Below, piece after piece: positions 45,613 through 55,620 of a DNA stretch of 64,000 bases (positions are counted from its first letter, which is position 1; every line of letters begins with the position of its first letter). The translations under genes and the position numbers were made by a program. The notes under the pieces were generated by a model. The model saw only the letters and a program-made list of their open reading frames with translations, was not told where the DNA came from and did no database searches. Source of the DNA: Sphingomonas sp. Y38-1Y (lineage in GTDB: Bacteria; Pseudomonadota; Alphaproteobacteria; Sphingomonadales; Sphingomonadaceae); NCBI RefSeq assembly GCF_032391395.1, contig NZ_CP135916.1:992001-1056000 (forward strand), in the 5' to 3' direction.

Positions 45613-45661
45613 GCGGCGCGGGCGCTTTAGCCCGCCCGCGCGATCTGTTACCCGGGGGGTC

Positions 45662-47938
45662 ATGCCGACCTCTGCCGCCGCTGCCGCCCGCGAGATCCTC
45701 GTCCGCCTTCACGAGGTGATGGCCGCGCGATCGGGCGCCCAGGCCAAGCTCAACGCCGTCGTCAACATCATCGGCGAGGCGCTGGATAGCGAGGTCTGCT
45801 CGATCTACCTGCTGCGCGAAGGCGTGCTGGAGCTCTTCGCGACCCGCGGCCTGGATGAGCGCGCGGTGCACGTCACCAAGCTGGCGCCGGGCGAGGGCCT
45901 GGTCGGCACGATCGCCAAGAATGTCGAGACGCTGAACCTGGATGAGGCGGCGACGCATCCCGACTTCGCCTATCGCCCCGAAACCGGCGAGGACCGCTTT
46001 CACAGCTTCGCCGGCGTGCCGATCATCCGGCGCGAGCGCGCGGTGGGCGTGCTGGCGGTCCAGCATGTCGATCCGCGCCGCTATGCCGATGTCGAGATCG
46101 AGGCGCTTCAGACCGTCGCGATGGTGCTGTCGGAACTGATCGCCAATGCCGGGCTGATCGACACCGCCGGCGCCTCCTCCGCCCGCCCGCAGCCGACGAC
46201 GACGCAACGGATCGAGGGCTTTCGCCTGGTCGACGGCATGGCGAGCGGCGTCGCGGTCTTTCACCAGCCGCGCGTCGTCATCGAGCATGTCGTCGCCGAG
46301 GATGTGGAGGCCGAGCGCCACCGCGTCTATGCCGCGTTCGACAAGATGCGCGACCAGATCGAGCGCTTTGCCAGCCAGGCCGAATTCGGCGTCGGCGGCG
46401 AGCATGACGAGGTGCTCGAGACGTACAAGATGTTCGCCTATGACGAGGGCTGGGCACGGCGCATCAACGAGGCGATCGACAGCGGCCTGACCGCGGAGGC
46501 GGCGATCGAGCGCGTGCAGCAGCGCACGCGGATGCGGATGCGCGAGATCGACGATCCGCTGCTGCGCGACCGCATGCACGATCTGGAGGACCTGTCGAAC
46601 CGGCTGCTGCGGATCGTCGCGGGGCAGCTCGGTACCGCGGCGCAGATGGGGCTTCGTCAGGACACGATCCTGATCGCTCGCAACCTGGGGCCGGCCGAGC
46701 TTCTCGAATATGACCGTCGCCGGTTGAAGGGCGTGGTGCTGGAGGAAGGGTCGCTGACTGCGCACGTCACGATCGTCGCGCGGGCGATGGGCGTGCCGGT
46801 GCTGGGCCGCGTGCGCGACGTGAAGCGATTTATTGGGGAGGGCGACCGCCTGCTCCTGGACGTGACGTCGGAGGCGGTGCTCGCGCGTCCCACGGCGGCG
46901 ATCGAGGAGGCGTTCGAGGCCAAGCTCGCCGCCAGCCAGAAACGCCGCGCGGCGTTCGCGGCGCTCAAGACCGAGCCGCCAGTGACCAGGGACGGGCATC
47001 GGGTCACGCTGATGGTCAATGCCGGGCTGCGCGACGACGTCGCCGCGCTCGACCTGACCGGCGCAGACGGCATCGGCCTGTTCCGCACCGAGTTCCAGTT
47101 CCTCGTGTCCGCGACCCTGCCCGCGCGCGAGCGCCAGCAGCGGCTCTATCGCGACGTGCTGGAGGCGGCGGGCGACCGGCCGGTCGTGTTCCGCACCGTC
47201 GATATCGGCGGGGACAAGGCGCTTCCCTATCTCGACCATGACGAGGATCATCTCGAGGAGAACCCCGCGATGGGCTGGCGCGCGCTGCGGTTGGCGCTGG
47301 AGCGGGAGGGGTTGATGAAGGCGCAGGCGCGCGCGCTGCTGGAGGCGGCGTCGGGGCGCACGCTCAACGTCATGTTCCCGATGGTCAGCGAGCCCTGGGA
47401 ATTCGATGCCGCACAGGCCCTGTTCGAGGCGCAGCGCAGCTGGCTCGCCTCGCGCGGGCGCAAGCTGCCGAACGAGGTTCGCTACGGCGCGATGCTGGAG
47501 GTGCCGGCGCTGGCCGAGGTGCTCGACCTGCTGCTCCCCAAGCTCGACTTCCTGTCGATTGGCACCAACGACCTGACGCAGTTCCTGTTTGCCGCCGACC
47601 GCGCCCACCCCAAGCTGGCGATGCGATACGACTGGCTGTCGGTGCCGATCCTGCGCTTCCTTCGCCGCGTCGTCGTGCCGGCGCGCGCCGCGAACAAGCC
47701 CGTCGCGGTCTGCGGCGAGATGGGCGGGCGCCCGCTGGAGGCGATGGCGCTGCTCGGGCTCGGCATCGAGCGGCTGTCGATCACCCCGGCCGCAGTCGGC
47801 CCGGTCAAGGCGATGGTGCGAACCCTCGATCTCGCCAGGCTGCGGGACGACATCGCCGCGATGCTCGACACGCCATCGGAACCGCTGCGTCCGAAGCTCG
47901 AAGCCTGGGCGGCGGTGAACGGCGTCGAGCTCGCCTGA
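45662..47938 (+). CDS. ptsP: Phosphoenolpyruvate-protein phosphotransferase, nitrogen PTS enzyme I
   Basis: PtsP (EI-Ntr) starts the regulatory phosphorelay to NPr and EIIA-Ntr. The 758-residue protein has a GAF domain (residues 5-165: VCSIYLLREGVLELFATRGLD, GEGLVGTIAKN) that senses nitrogen signals in other bacteria, the PEP-utiliser N-terminal region, the phosphorylatable His in GSLTAHVTIVARAMGVPVLG (near 368), and the TIM barrel (GLFRTEFQFL, FRTVDIGGDKALPYL, EVPALAEVLDL, FLSIGTNDLTQFLF). It precedes rodZ in the same direction after 104 bp. Confidence 0.95.
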   Translation: MPTSAAAAAREILVRLHEVMAARSGAQAKLNAVVNIIGEALDSEVCSIYLLREGVLELFATRGLDERAVHVTKLAPGEGLVGTIAKNVETLNLDEAATHPDFAYRPETGEDRFHSFAGVPIIRRERAVGVLAVQHVDPRRYADVEIEALQTVAMVLSELIANAGLIDTAGASSARPQPTTTQRIEGFRLVDGMASGVAVFHQPRVVIEHVVAEDVEAERHRVYAAFDKMRDQIERFASQAEFGVGGEHDEVLETYKMFAYDEGWARRINEAIDSGLTAEAAIERVQQRTRMRMREIDDPLLRDRMHDLEDLSNRLLRIVAGQLGTAAQMGLRQDTILIARNLGPAELLEYDRRRLKGVVLEEGSLTAHVTIVARAMGVPVLGRVRDVKRFIGEGDRLLLDVTSEAVLARPTAAIEEAFEAKLAASQKRRAAFAALKTEPPVTRDGHRVTLMVNAGLRDDVAALDLTGADGIGLFRTEFQFLVSATLPARERQQRLYRDVLEAAGDRPVVFRTVDIGGDKALPYLDHDEDHLEENPAMGWRALRLALEREGLMKAQARALLEAASGRTLNVMFPMVSEPWEFDAAQALFEAQRSWLASRGRKLPNEVRYGAMLEVPALAEVLDLLLPKLDFLSIGTNDLTQFLFAADRAHPKLAMRYDWLSVPILRFLRRVVVPARAANKPVAVCGEMGGRPLEAMALLGLGIERLSITPAAVGPVKAMVRTLDLARLRDDIAAMLDTPSEPLRPKLEAWAAVNGVELA

Positions 47939-48042
47939 CTTTTTTCAAGCGGTTCGCCGCGCCGCACTCGATTGATCTAAATTGTCGGGTTAAAGGCTGA
48001 CGCGACGCGAAAAATCTGGGTCGTCACCATGCGTCGGAGAGA

Positions 48043-48834
48043 ATGATGGTCGATGAAGCCGCCGGTTCCCCTGCTCCTCAGGGCCGTGAGCGCGTAGGCG
48101 ATCGCCTTCGCGCCGCGCGCGAGGCGGCCGGGCTGACGCTGGCGGACGTCGGCCAGCGCACGCGCATCCCGCTTCGCCACCTGGAGGCAATCGAGACCTC
48201 GACCTATGGCTCGCTGCCGTCGATCACCTATGCGATGGGGTTCGTCCGCGCCTATGCCCGCACGGTGGGTGCCGACGAGGTATCGCTTGCCGGCGACCTG
48301 CGCGGCGAGCTGTCGACCACCTGGGCGCCCAAGGCGCGGCACGAGCCCTATGCGCTGGCCGAGCCCGCGCGGCTGCCCCCTCGTGGACTGGCGCTGGCGG
48401 GCGTATTCGTCGCGGTGCTGATCCTGGCGGGCGTGGCGCTGTGGTACGGCACCTCGATCTTCCGCGGTGAGGAAGCGCCGCAGGTCGCCGCGGTGCCCGT
48501 CGATGCATCGCCCGTGCAGCCCGCCGCCGTGCCGCAGCCGGCGCCGACACCCACCGGCGGCCAGGTCCGCCTGACTGCGACGGATGAGGTGTGGGTCCGC
48601 GTCTATGACGCCGCCAACGACACGCTCCTTATCAAGACGATGCAGAAGGGCGAGACGTTCGACGTGCCCGCGAACGCCAACCGTCCGCAGATCAACGTCG
48701 GCCGCCCCGACAAGCTGGCGATCACCATCGATGGTCAGGCGGTGCCCGCGCTCGGCACCGGCGAGCGGCCGATCAAGGATGTCGGCATCAGCGCCGACGC
48801 GCTGCGCGCAAGGGCTGCGCCTGCAGGCGCTTAA
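48043..48834 (+). CDS. rodZ: RodZ-like protein (HTH, transmembrane helix, DUF4115)
   Basis: A 263-residue cytoskeletal adaptor-like protein. The HTH_25 domain (residues 18-85: VGDRLRAAREAAGLTLADVGQRTRIPLRHLEAIE) binds MreB in RodZ. A transmembrane helix (LALAGVFVAVLILAGVALWY) is near 120-140, then a Pro/Ala/Thr linker, and the DUF4115 periplasmic domain (VRLTATDEVWVRVYDAANDTLL...INVGRPDKLAITIDG). Two adjacent ATG codons (48043, 48046) are possible starts. It is followed by cpoB. Confidence 0.87.
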   Translation: MMVDEAAGSPAPQGRERVGDRLRAAREAAGLTLADVGQRTRIPLRHLEAIETSTYGSLPSITYAMGFVRAYARTVGADEVSLAGDLRGELSTTWAPKARHEPYALAEPARLPPRGLALAGVFVAVLILAGVALWYGTSIFRGEEAPQVAAVPVDASPVQPAAVPQPAPTPTGGQVRLTATDEVWVRVYDAANDTLLIKTMQKGETFDVPANANRPQINVGRPDKLAITIDGQAVPALGTGERPIKDVGISADALRARAAPAGA

Positions 48835-48903
48835 GGGTGGCGACAGCTTGGCGGGTTCATTAAGGATATCGCCGAAACCGTCACCGGGGGGTGCGAGAAG
48901 CCG

Positions 48904-49824
48904 ATGATCCGTCCGTTCCTGATCCTGTTGTCCTGCGGCGCCGCCGCGATTTCCGCATCCGCCGCTGCGCAGGATGGCGTGACCCAGCGCGTCGATCGGC
49001 TGGAGCGCGAGATGCGCGCCGTCCAGCGCAAGGTCTTTCCCGGTGGCAATGGCCAGCTGATCGAGCCGCAGATCACCGCGCCGCAATCGCAGGCCGCCAC
49101 GCCCGGCGTGCCCGCGACCAGCGCGGTCGCCGACCTGACCGCGCGCGTCAGCTCGCTCGAATCGCAGCTGTCCAGCCTGACCGGCCAGATCGAGCAGAAT
49201 CAGTACCAGCTCCGCCAGCTGCAGCAGGCGTTCGAGGCGTATCGCAAGTCGACCGATGCCAAGCTGGCCGCCGGCGTCGCCCCGCCGCCGGTCATCTCCG
49301 ATGCGGCGCCGCCGCCGCGCGACGTCGCGGCCGCGGGCGACACGCGCGACGCCCCGCCGCCGCGCATCACCGTGCCCGCCACCGGCGGCAACCGCGCCGC
49401 CCAGGTCGCGGCTGTGGCGAAGCCGTCGAGCGGGGATGCGGGCGAGGATGCCTATACCTATGGCTATCGCCTGTGGCAGGCGAAGCTCTATCCGGAGGCG
49501 GCGACGGCGCTGAAGAAGATGGTCGCCGACTATCCGCAGCATCGCCGCGCGAGCTTTGCGCAGAACCTCCTCGGCCGCGCCTATCTGGACGATGGCAAGC
49601 CGAGTCTCGCGTCGATCGCCTTCTACGACAACTACAAGAAAATGCCCGACGGCGAGCGGGCGCCCGACAGCCTCCTCTATCTCGGCCAGTCGCTCGTCCA
49701 GCTCAAGAAGCCGGCCGATGCGTGCAAGGTCTATGACGAGCTTGGCGAGGTTTACGGCGACCGCATCTCCGCGGCGATGAAGGCCGACGTGGCCAGGGCG
49801 CGTACCGCTGCCAAGTGCAAGTGA
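48904..49824 (+). CDS. cpoB: Tol-Pal system protein CpoB/YbgF
   Basis: A 306-residue periplasmic protein: signal peptide (LILLSCGAAAISASAAAQ), an N-terminal coiled coil that trimerises (VTQRVDRLEREMRAVQRK and VADLTARVSSLESQLSSLTG), a Pro/Ala-rich linker, and C-terminal tetratricopeptide repeats (GEDAYTYGYRLWQAKLYPEAATAL, near 180-300). CpoB coordinates outer-membrane constriction with peptidoglycan synthesis at division. The tol-pal genes themselves are not in the window. tilS follows with overlapping or adjacent reading. Confidence 0.92.
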   Translation: MIRPFLILLSCGAAAISASAAAQDGVTQRVDRLEREMRAVQRKVFPGGNGQLIEPQITAPQSQAATPGVPATSAVADLTARVSSLESQLSSLTGQIEQNQYQLRQLQQAFEAYRKSTDAKLAAGVAPPPVISDAAPPPRDVAAAGDTRDAPPPRITVPATGGNRAAQVAAVAKPSSGDAGEDAYTYGYRLWQAKLYPEAATALKKMVADYPQHRRASFAQNLLGRAYLDDGKPSLASIAFYDNYKKMPDGERAPDSLLYLGQSLVQLKKPADACKVYDELGEVYGDRISAAMKADVARARTAAKCK

Positions 49825-49873
49825 CGCGCTGAACCCGGCATGGGTCGAGCGGTTTCGCGCCGACCTGTCGCAA

Positions 49874-50782
49874 TTGATCGATGTCGAGCGTGACACGCTG
49901 CTGGTCGCCGTCTCCGGCGGCGGCGACAGCCTGGCGCTGATGCTGCTCGCGCAGGCGCTGCTGGGGAAGCGCTGCGTCGCGGCGACGGTCGATCATGGGC
50001 TCCGGCCCGAAGCCGCAGGCGAGGCGGCGTTCGTCGCGGGGATCGCGGCGGAGCGCGGCATCGCGCACGCGACGCTGACCGGCGAGCTGCCGGCGAGGGC
50101 GGGGCGCACGGCCAACGTGTCGGCTCGGGCGCGGGCGCTGCGATATGCGCTGCTCGAGGCGGAGCGGGCGCGGGTGGGCGCGGCGGCGATCGCGACGGCA
50201 CACCATGCCGACGATCAGGTCGAGACGATGGTGATGCGGCTCAATCGCGGGTCAGGTCTGGCGGGGCTTGCCGGGATTCGCGCGCGCACCGGGCACATCG
50301 TCCGGCCGTTGCTCGGTTGGCGGCGAGCCGAGCTGGCAGCCGTGGTCGCTGCGCTGGGAATCGCGCCGGTCGCGGACCCCTCCAACACCGACGATCGCTT
50401 CGATCGCGCGCGGCTGCGCAAGGAACTCGCGGTGATGCCCTCGCTCGATCCCGGCGGCTGGCAGGCGAGCGCCAAGGCGCTGGGCGATGTCGAGGAAGCG
50501 CTCGCCTTCGCCGCCGAGCGGCTCATTGCCGAGCAGGTGACGACCGAGGCGGGCGGCGTTCGCCTGGCAGCGCGGGACCTGCCGTTCGAACTTGGGCGCC
50601 GACTCGTCCTGCTGTGCCTTCAGCGCATCGATCCGGCGATCGAGCCGCGCGGCGGCGAGGTGGCGGCGATGGTGAGTTCCTTGTCCGGGGGACGCCCGGC
50701 GACGCTCGGCGATGTACTCGTGCGGGTCGGCCGCGACGGTTCCTGGGTGTTTTCGAAGGCACCGCCCCGGCGATCATCCTGA
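49874..50782 (+). CDS. tilS: tRNA(Ile)-lysidine synthetase
   Basis: TilS converts C34 of tRNA-Ile to lysidine so that it reads AUA. The PP-loop is VAVSGGGDSLALMLL near the N-terminus, followed by TVDHGLRPEA, HHADDQVETMVMRLNRGSGLAGLAGI and RPLLGW...DPSNTDDRFDRARLR. The given start is a TTG, which yields an N-terminus about 15 residues shorter than usual; the in-frame codons before it (LNPAWVERFRADLSQ) look like native TilS sequence, so translation may begin at a non-ATG codon such as CTG at 49829. No ATG or GTG exists in that stretch. Confidence 0.88.
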   Translation: MIDVERDTLLVAVSGGGDSLALMLLAQALLGKRCVAATVDHGLRPEAAGEAAFVAGIAAERGIAHATLTGELPARAGRTANVSARARALRYALLEAERARVGAAAIATAHHADDQVETMVMRLNRGSGLAGLAGIRARTGHIVRPLLGWRRAELAAVVAALGIAPVADPSNTDDRFDRARLRKELAVMPSLDPGGWQASAKALGDVEEALAFAAERLIAEQVTTEAGGVRLAARDLPFELGRRLVLLCLQRIDPAIEPRGGEVAAMVSSLSGGRPATLGDVLVRVGRDGSWVFSKAPPRRSS

Positions 50783-50883
50783 TCGTCCCCATTCCGCCGA
50801 CCGATCACACTGATCGGCGCTGTTCCATTGCCATTAACCTGGCTTCGCCTATCTTGTCGGGTGAGAAGAGGTGACTCCATTCC

Positions 50884-52845
<1,962 letters not shown>

Positions 52846-52867
52846 GGCGCTCAACTCTGAATACCGA

Positions 52868-52898
52868 AACCCCGTCGCAGCGATGCGGCGGGGTTTTT
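52868..52898 (+). terminator. Terminator of ftsH
   Basis: A 12-bp stem (52868-52879 with 52884-52895, one G-T pair) closes on a GCGA tetraloop and is followed by five T. It lies 23 bp after the ftsH stop. Confidence 0.88.
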
Positions 52899-52974
52899 GG
52901 TTTGGAGGGGGCGGCTCTCGGCTCTCGCCTTCGTGGGACCGCGTATGTGAGCCCGTCCGATGCTTTCTCCTCCT

Positions 52975-53079
52975 TGTTCCCCGGCGAAGGCCGGGGTCCA
53001 GCTGGGAACGCCGTCGTGGTTGAGCACAGCGCGTCACTGAGCCGCCTCCCAACTGGACCCCGGCCTTCGCCGGGGAACA
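52975..53079. repeat. Inverted repeat with GTTCCCCGGCGAAGGCCGGGG core
   Basis: Arms of 32 bp (52975-53006 and 53048-53079) pair with one mismatch around 41 nt. The CCCCGG...CCGGGGTCCA words relate it to 7191-7316. It occupies most of the gap between ftsH and the MipA-like gene. Confidence 0.8.
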
Positions 53080-53185
53080 GCAGAAGGAGCGGCGTGCGAT
53101 CGTCGGAGGGCCAAGTCGCGCCCTCCACTCGGCGCAACCGCTTCAAACCAAAGGAACCTTGCGGCTGCGTAACGGTTTCTGCGCG

Positions 53186-53956
53186 ATGCGCACCCTGCTC
53201 CTGGCCACTGCCGCCCTCGTCGCCGCCCCCGCCATCGCGCAGGAGGCGCCAGACGACCGGCCGCGGCGAACGCGGGTCGGGCTGGGGCCGCAGCTGGTGC
53301 CGAGCTTTCCGGGCAGCGACAGCCACCGCATCCGCCCCTTCGTCGACGTGTCGCGCGCACGCGGCAACGACGAGTTCGCGTTCGAAGCCCCCGACGAGAG
53401 CGCCGGCTTCCCGCTGCTGCGCGGCGAGCGTTACGCGTTCGGCCCGTCGATCGGCATCGAGGGCAAGCGCCGGAGCCGCGACGTCGGCGGTGTGTTGTCC
53501 GAAGTCGGCTTCACCGTCGAGGTCGGCGGGTTCGCACAGGTCCAGCTGACCGACGCTGTCCGGCTGAGGATCGAGGGGCGAAAGGGCTTGGGCGGGCATC
53601 GCGGCTGGATCGGCATGGTCGGCGCCGACTATGTGCTGCGCGACGGCGATCGCTGGCTGGTGTCGCTCGGACCGCGTGTTACGCTTGCCGACAACCGGTA
53701 CATGGACGCCTATTTCGCGGTGACGCCGGACGATGCCGTGCGCTCCGGCCTCCCGGTCTTCGATGCCGGCGGCGGCGTGCAAGCGGTGGGTGCGACCGCG
53801 GGGGTGCTGCGCCAGCTGAGCGACCGCTGGGGTATCGCCGGCTATGCCAAGTACGACCGGCTGACTGCGGACGCGTCGGACTCGCCCGTCGTTGCGGCGT
53901 TCGGCGATCGCAACCAGGTTTCGGGCGGGATCGCGCTCAGCTACACCTTCGATTGA
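53186..53956 (+). CDS. MipA/OmpV family outer membrane protein
   Basis: A 256-residue precursor with a Sec signal peptide (LLLATAALVAAPAIAQ) and a series of amphipathic beta strands ending in an aromatic residue (ALSYTFD), as expected of an outer-membrane barrel. RTRVGLGPQLVPSFPGSDSHRIRPF is the characteristic MipA/OmpV opening. MipA scaffolds murein enzymes in E. coli; other members are porins, and the role here is open. The ATG at 53186 begins the signal peptide; a longer reading from a TTG at 53159 is less likely. Confidence 0.82.
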   Translation: MRTLLLATAALVAAPAIAQEAPDDRPRRTRVGLGPQLVPSFPGSDSHRIRPFVDVSRARGNDEFAFEAPDESAGFPLLRGERYAFGPSIGIEGKRRSRDVGGVLSEVGFTVEVGGFAQVQLTDAVRLRIEGRKGLGGHRGWIGMVGADYVLRDGDRWLVSLGPRVTLADNRYMDAYFAVTPDDAVRSGLPVFDAGGGVQAVGATAGVLRQLSDRWGIAGYAKYDRLTADASDSPVVAAFGDRNQVSGGIALSYTFD

Positions 53957-53989
53957 CCGGCATGGGCGGCAGGTCCTAACGCCCGAGGC

Positions 53990-54691
53990 ATGACGATCCA
54001 TATCCTTCTGACCGGCGCGAGCCGCGGCATCGGCGCGGCGATCGCCGGCGTATTGGCTGGGGACGATGTCCGGCTCGCCCGCCAGTCGACGCGCGAGCAT
54101 CTTGCCGCCGACTTCGCCGACCCTGCCGCGCCCGCCGACCTGTGGCAGCGCGCGCTCGACCAGCTGGACGGCCGCATCGACGTGCTCGTCAACAATGCCG
54201 GCGTGTTCGAAGCCTCGCCGCTCGATGCCGGGCATGACGAATGGGTCGCCGCCTGGGAGCGGACGATGCGCATCAACCTGACCGCCAGTGCCGAGCTGTG
54301 CCGGCTTGCGGTGCGCCACTGGCAGGAACGCGGCGCGGGCGGGCGCATCGTCAACGTTGCCAGCCGCGCCGCCTATCGCGGCGACAGCCCGGCGCACTGG
54401 CATTATGCCGCGTCGAAGGCGGGCATGGTCGGCATGACCAAGTCGATCGCGCGCGGCTATGCCAAGGACGGCGTCCTCGCCTTTGCGATCTGTCCCGGCT
54501 TCACGATGACGGGCATGGCCGAGGATTATCTGGAGAGCCGCGGCGGCGACAAGCTGCTCGCCGACATTCCGCTCGGCCGCGTCGCCGATCCGGCGGAAGT
54601 GGCGGCGATCGCGCGTTTCTGCGCGCTTGAGGCGCCCGCCTCGATGACCGGCGCGGTGCTGGACGTCAACGGCGCGAGTTACGTGCGATGA
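53990..54691 (+). CDS. SDR family oxidoreductase
   Basis: A 233-residue classical SDR, slightly short: TGASRGIG (residue 8), VNNAGVFEAS (near 65), catalytic Ser in VNVASRAAYRG and YAASKAGMVGMTKSIA (near 136). CPGFTMTGMA and DVNGASYVR are as in FabG-like enzymes. Substrate unknown. Its stop overlaps the prmA start by 4 bp, so the two are cotranscribed. Confidence 0.87.
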   Translation: MTIHILLTGASRGIGAAIAGVLAGDDVRLARQSTREHLAADFADPAAPADLWQRALDQLDGRIDVLVNNAGVFEASPLDAGHDEWVAAWERTMRINLTASAELCRLAVRHWQERGAGGRIVNVASRAAYRGDSPAHWHYAASKAGMVGMTKSIARGYAKDGVLAFAICPGFTMTGMAEDYLESRGGDKLLADIPLGRVADPAEVAAIARFCALEAPASMTGAVLDVNGASYVR

Positions 54692-55602
54692 GCGACAGCT
54701 GGAAAGTGACCCTGCCCTGCACGCGCGCGGAGGCCGAGGCGATCGATCCCGAGGGCGCGGCCTTCGCAGAAATGGCCGCGCCGCCCGTCCTCATGACCCG
54801 CGAACTCACTGAGGACGATGTCGAGGACTGGGTGCTCGACGCCTATTTCCAGGACGAGCCCGGCGCGCGCGAGATCGACATGCTGCGCGCGATGGTGCCG
54901 AGCGCGGGCGACCTGGCGGTGGCGCCCGAGCGGATCGCCGAGCAGGACTGGGTGACGCTCAGCCAGTCGGGGCTGGAGCCCGTGGCGACGCGCCGCTTCT
55001 ATGTCCACACCAGCGCCAACAAGGGCGAGGTGCCGGATGGCGCGCGCGCCTTTCATATCGAGGCGGGGCTCGCCTTTGGCACCGGGCATCATGAGACGAC
55101 CACCGGCTGCCTGATGACGCTGGAGGCGATGCGCGCCGCGGGGACGGTGGTGCGCAACCATATCGATGTGGGCACGGGCACCGGCCTGCTCGCCTTTGCC
55201 GCGATGCATCTGTGGCCGCGCGCGCGGGCGACGGCGTCCGACATCGATCCGATCTCGATCGACGTGACGCGCGGCAATGCCGCGGCGAACGACGTGAAGC
55301 TGGGCGAGGGGCCGGGCCGCCTGGCGCTCGCGGTCGCGCCGGGGATGGCGCATCGGCTGATCGAGCGGCGCGCGCCTTATGACCTGGTGCTCGCCAACAT
55401 CCTCGCCGCGCCGCTGATCGAGCTGGCGCCGGTGATCGCCGCGGCGACGGCGCCCGGCGGGACGGCGGTGCTGGCGGGGCTGCTCGACCGACAGGCGGAG
55501 GCGGTGTTGGCCGCGTATCGGCGGGCCGGGTTCCGGCTGGCCGGACGGGTGCAACTCGGCGACTGGCCGAGCCTCAGGCTGGTGAGGCGCGCGATCCGCT
55601 GA
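54688..55602 (+). CDS. prmA: Ribosomal protein L11 methyltransferase
   Basis: PrmA trimethylates L11 lysines. The 304-residue protein has an N-terminal substrate-recognition domain and a C-terminal Rossmann methyltransferase with HIDVGTGTGLLAFAAMHL (near residue 158), ASDIDPISIDVTRGNAAAN and LVLANILAAPLIELAP. The GHHETTTGCL motif before the SAM loop is the PrmA signature (TGxHxTT). It is translationally coupled to the SDR. Confidence 0.94.
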   Translation: MSDSWKVTLPCTRAEAEAIDPEGAAFAEMAAPPVLMTRELTEDDVEDWVLDAYFQDEPGAREIDMLRAMVPSAGDLAVAPERIAEQDWVTLSQSGLEPVATRRFYVHTSANKGEVPDGARAFHIEAGLAFGTGHHETTTGCLMTLEAMRAAGTVVRNHIDVGTGTGLLAFAAMHLWPRARATASDIDPISIDVTRGNAAANDVKLGEGPGRLALAVAPGMAHRLIERRAPYDLVLANILAAPLIELAPVIAAATAPGGTAVLAGLLDRQAEAVLAAYRRAGFRLAGRVQLGDWPSLRLVRRAIR

Positions 55603-55620
55603 GGTCGGCCGCCGATAGCG

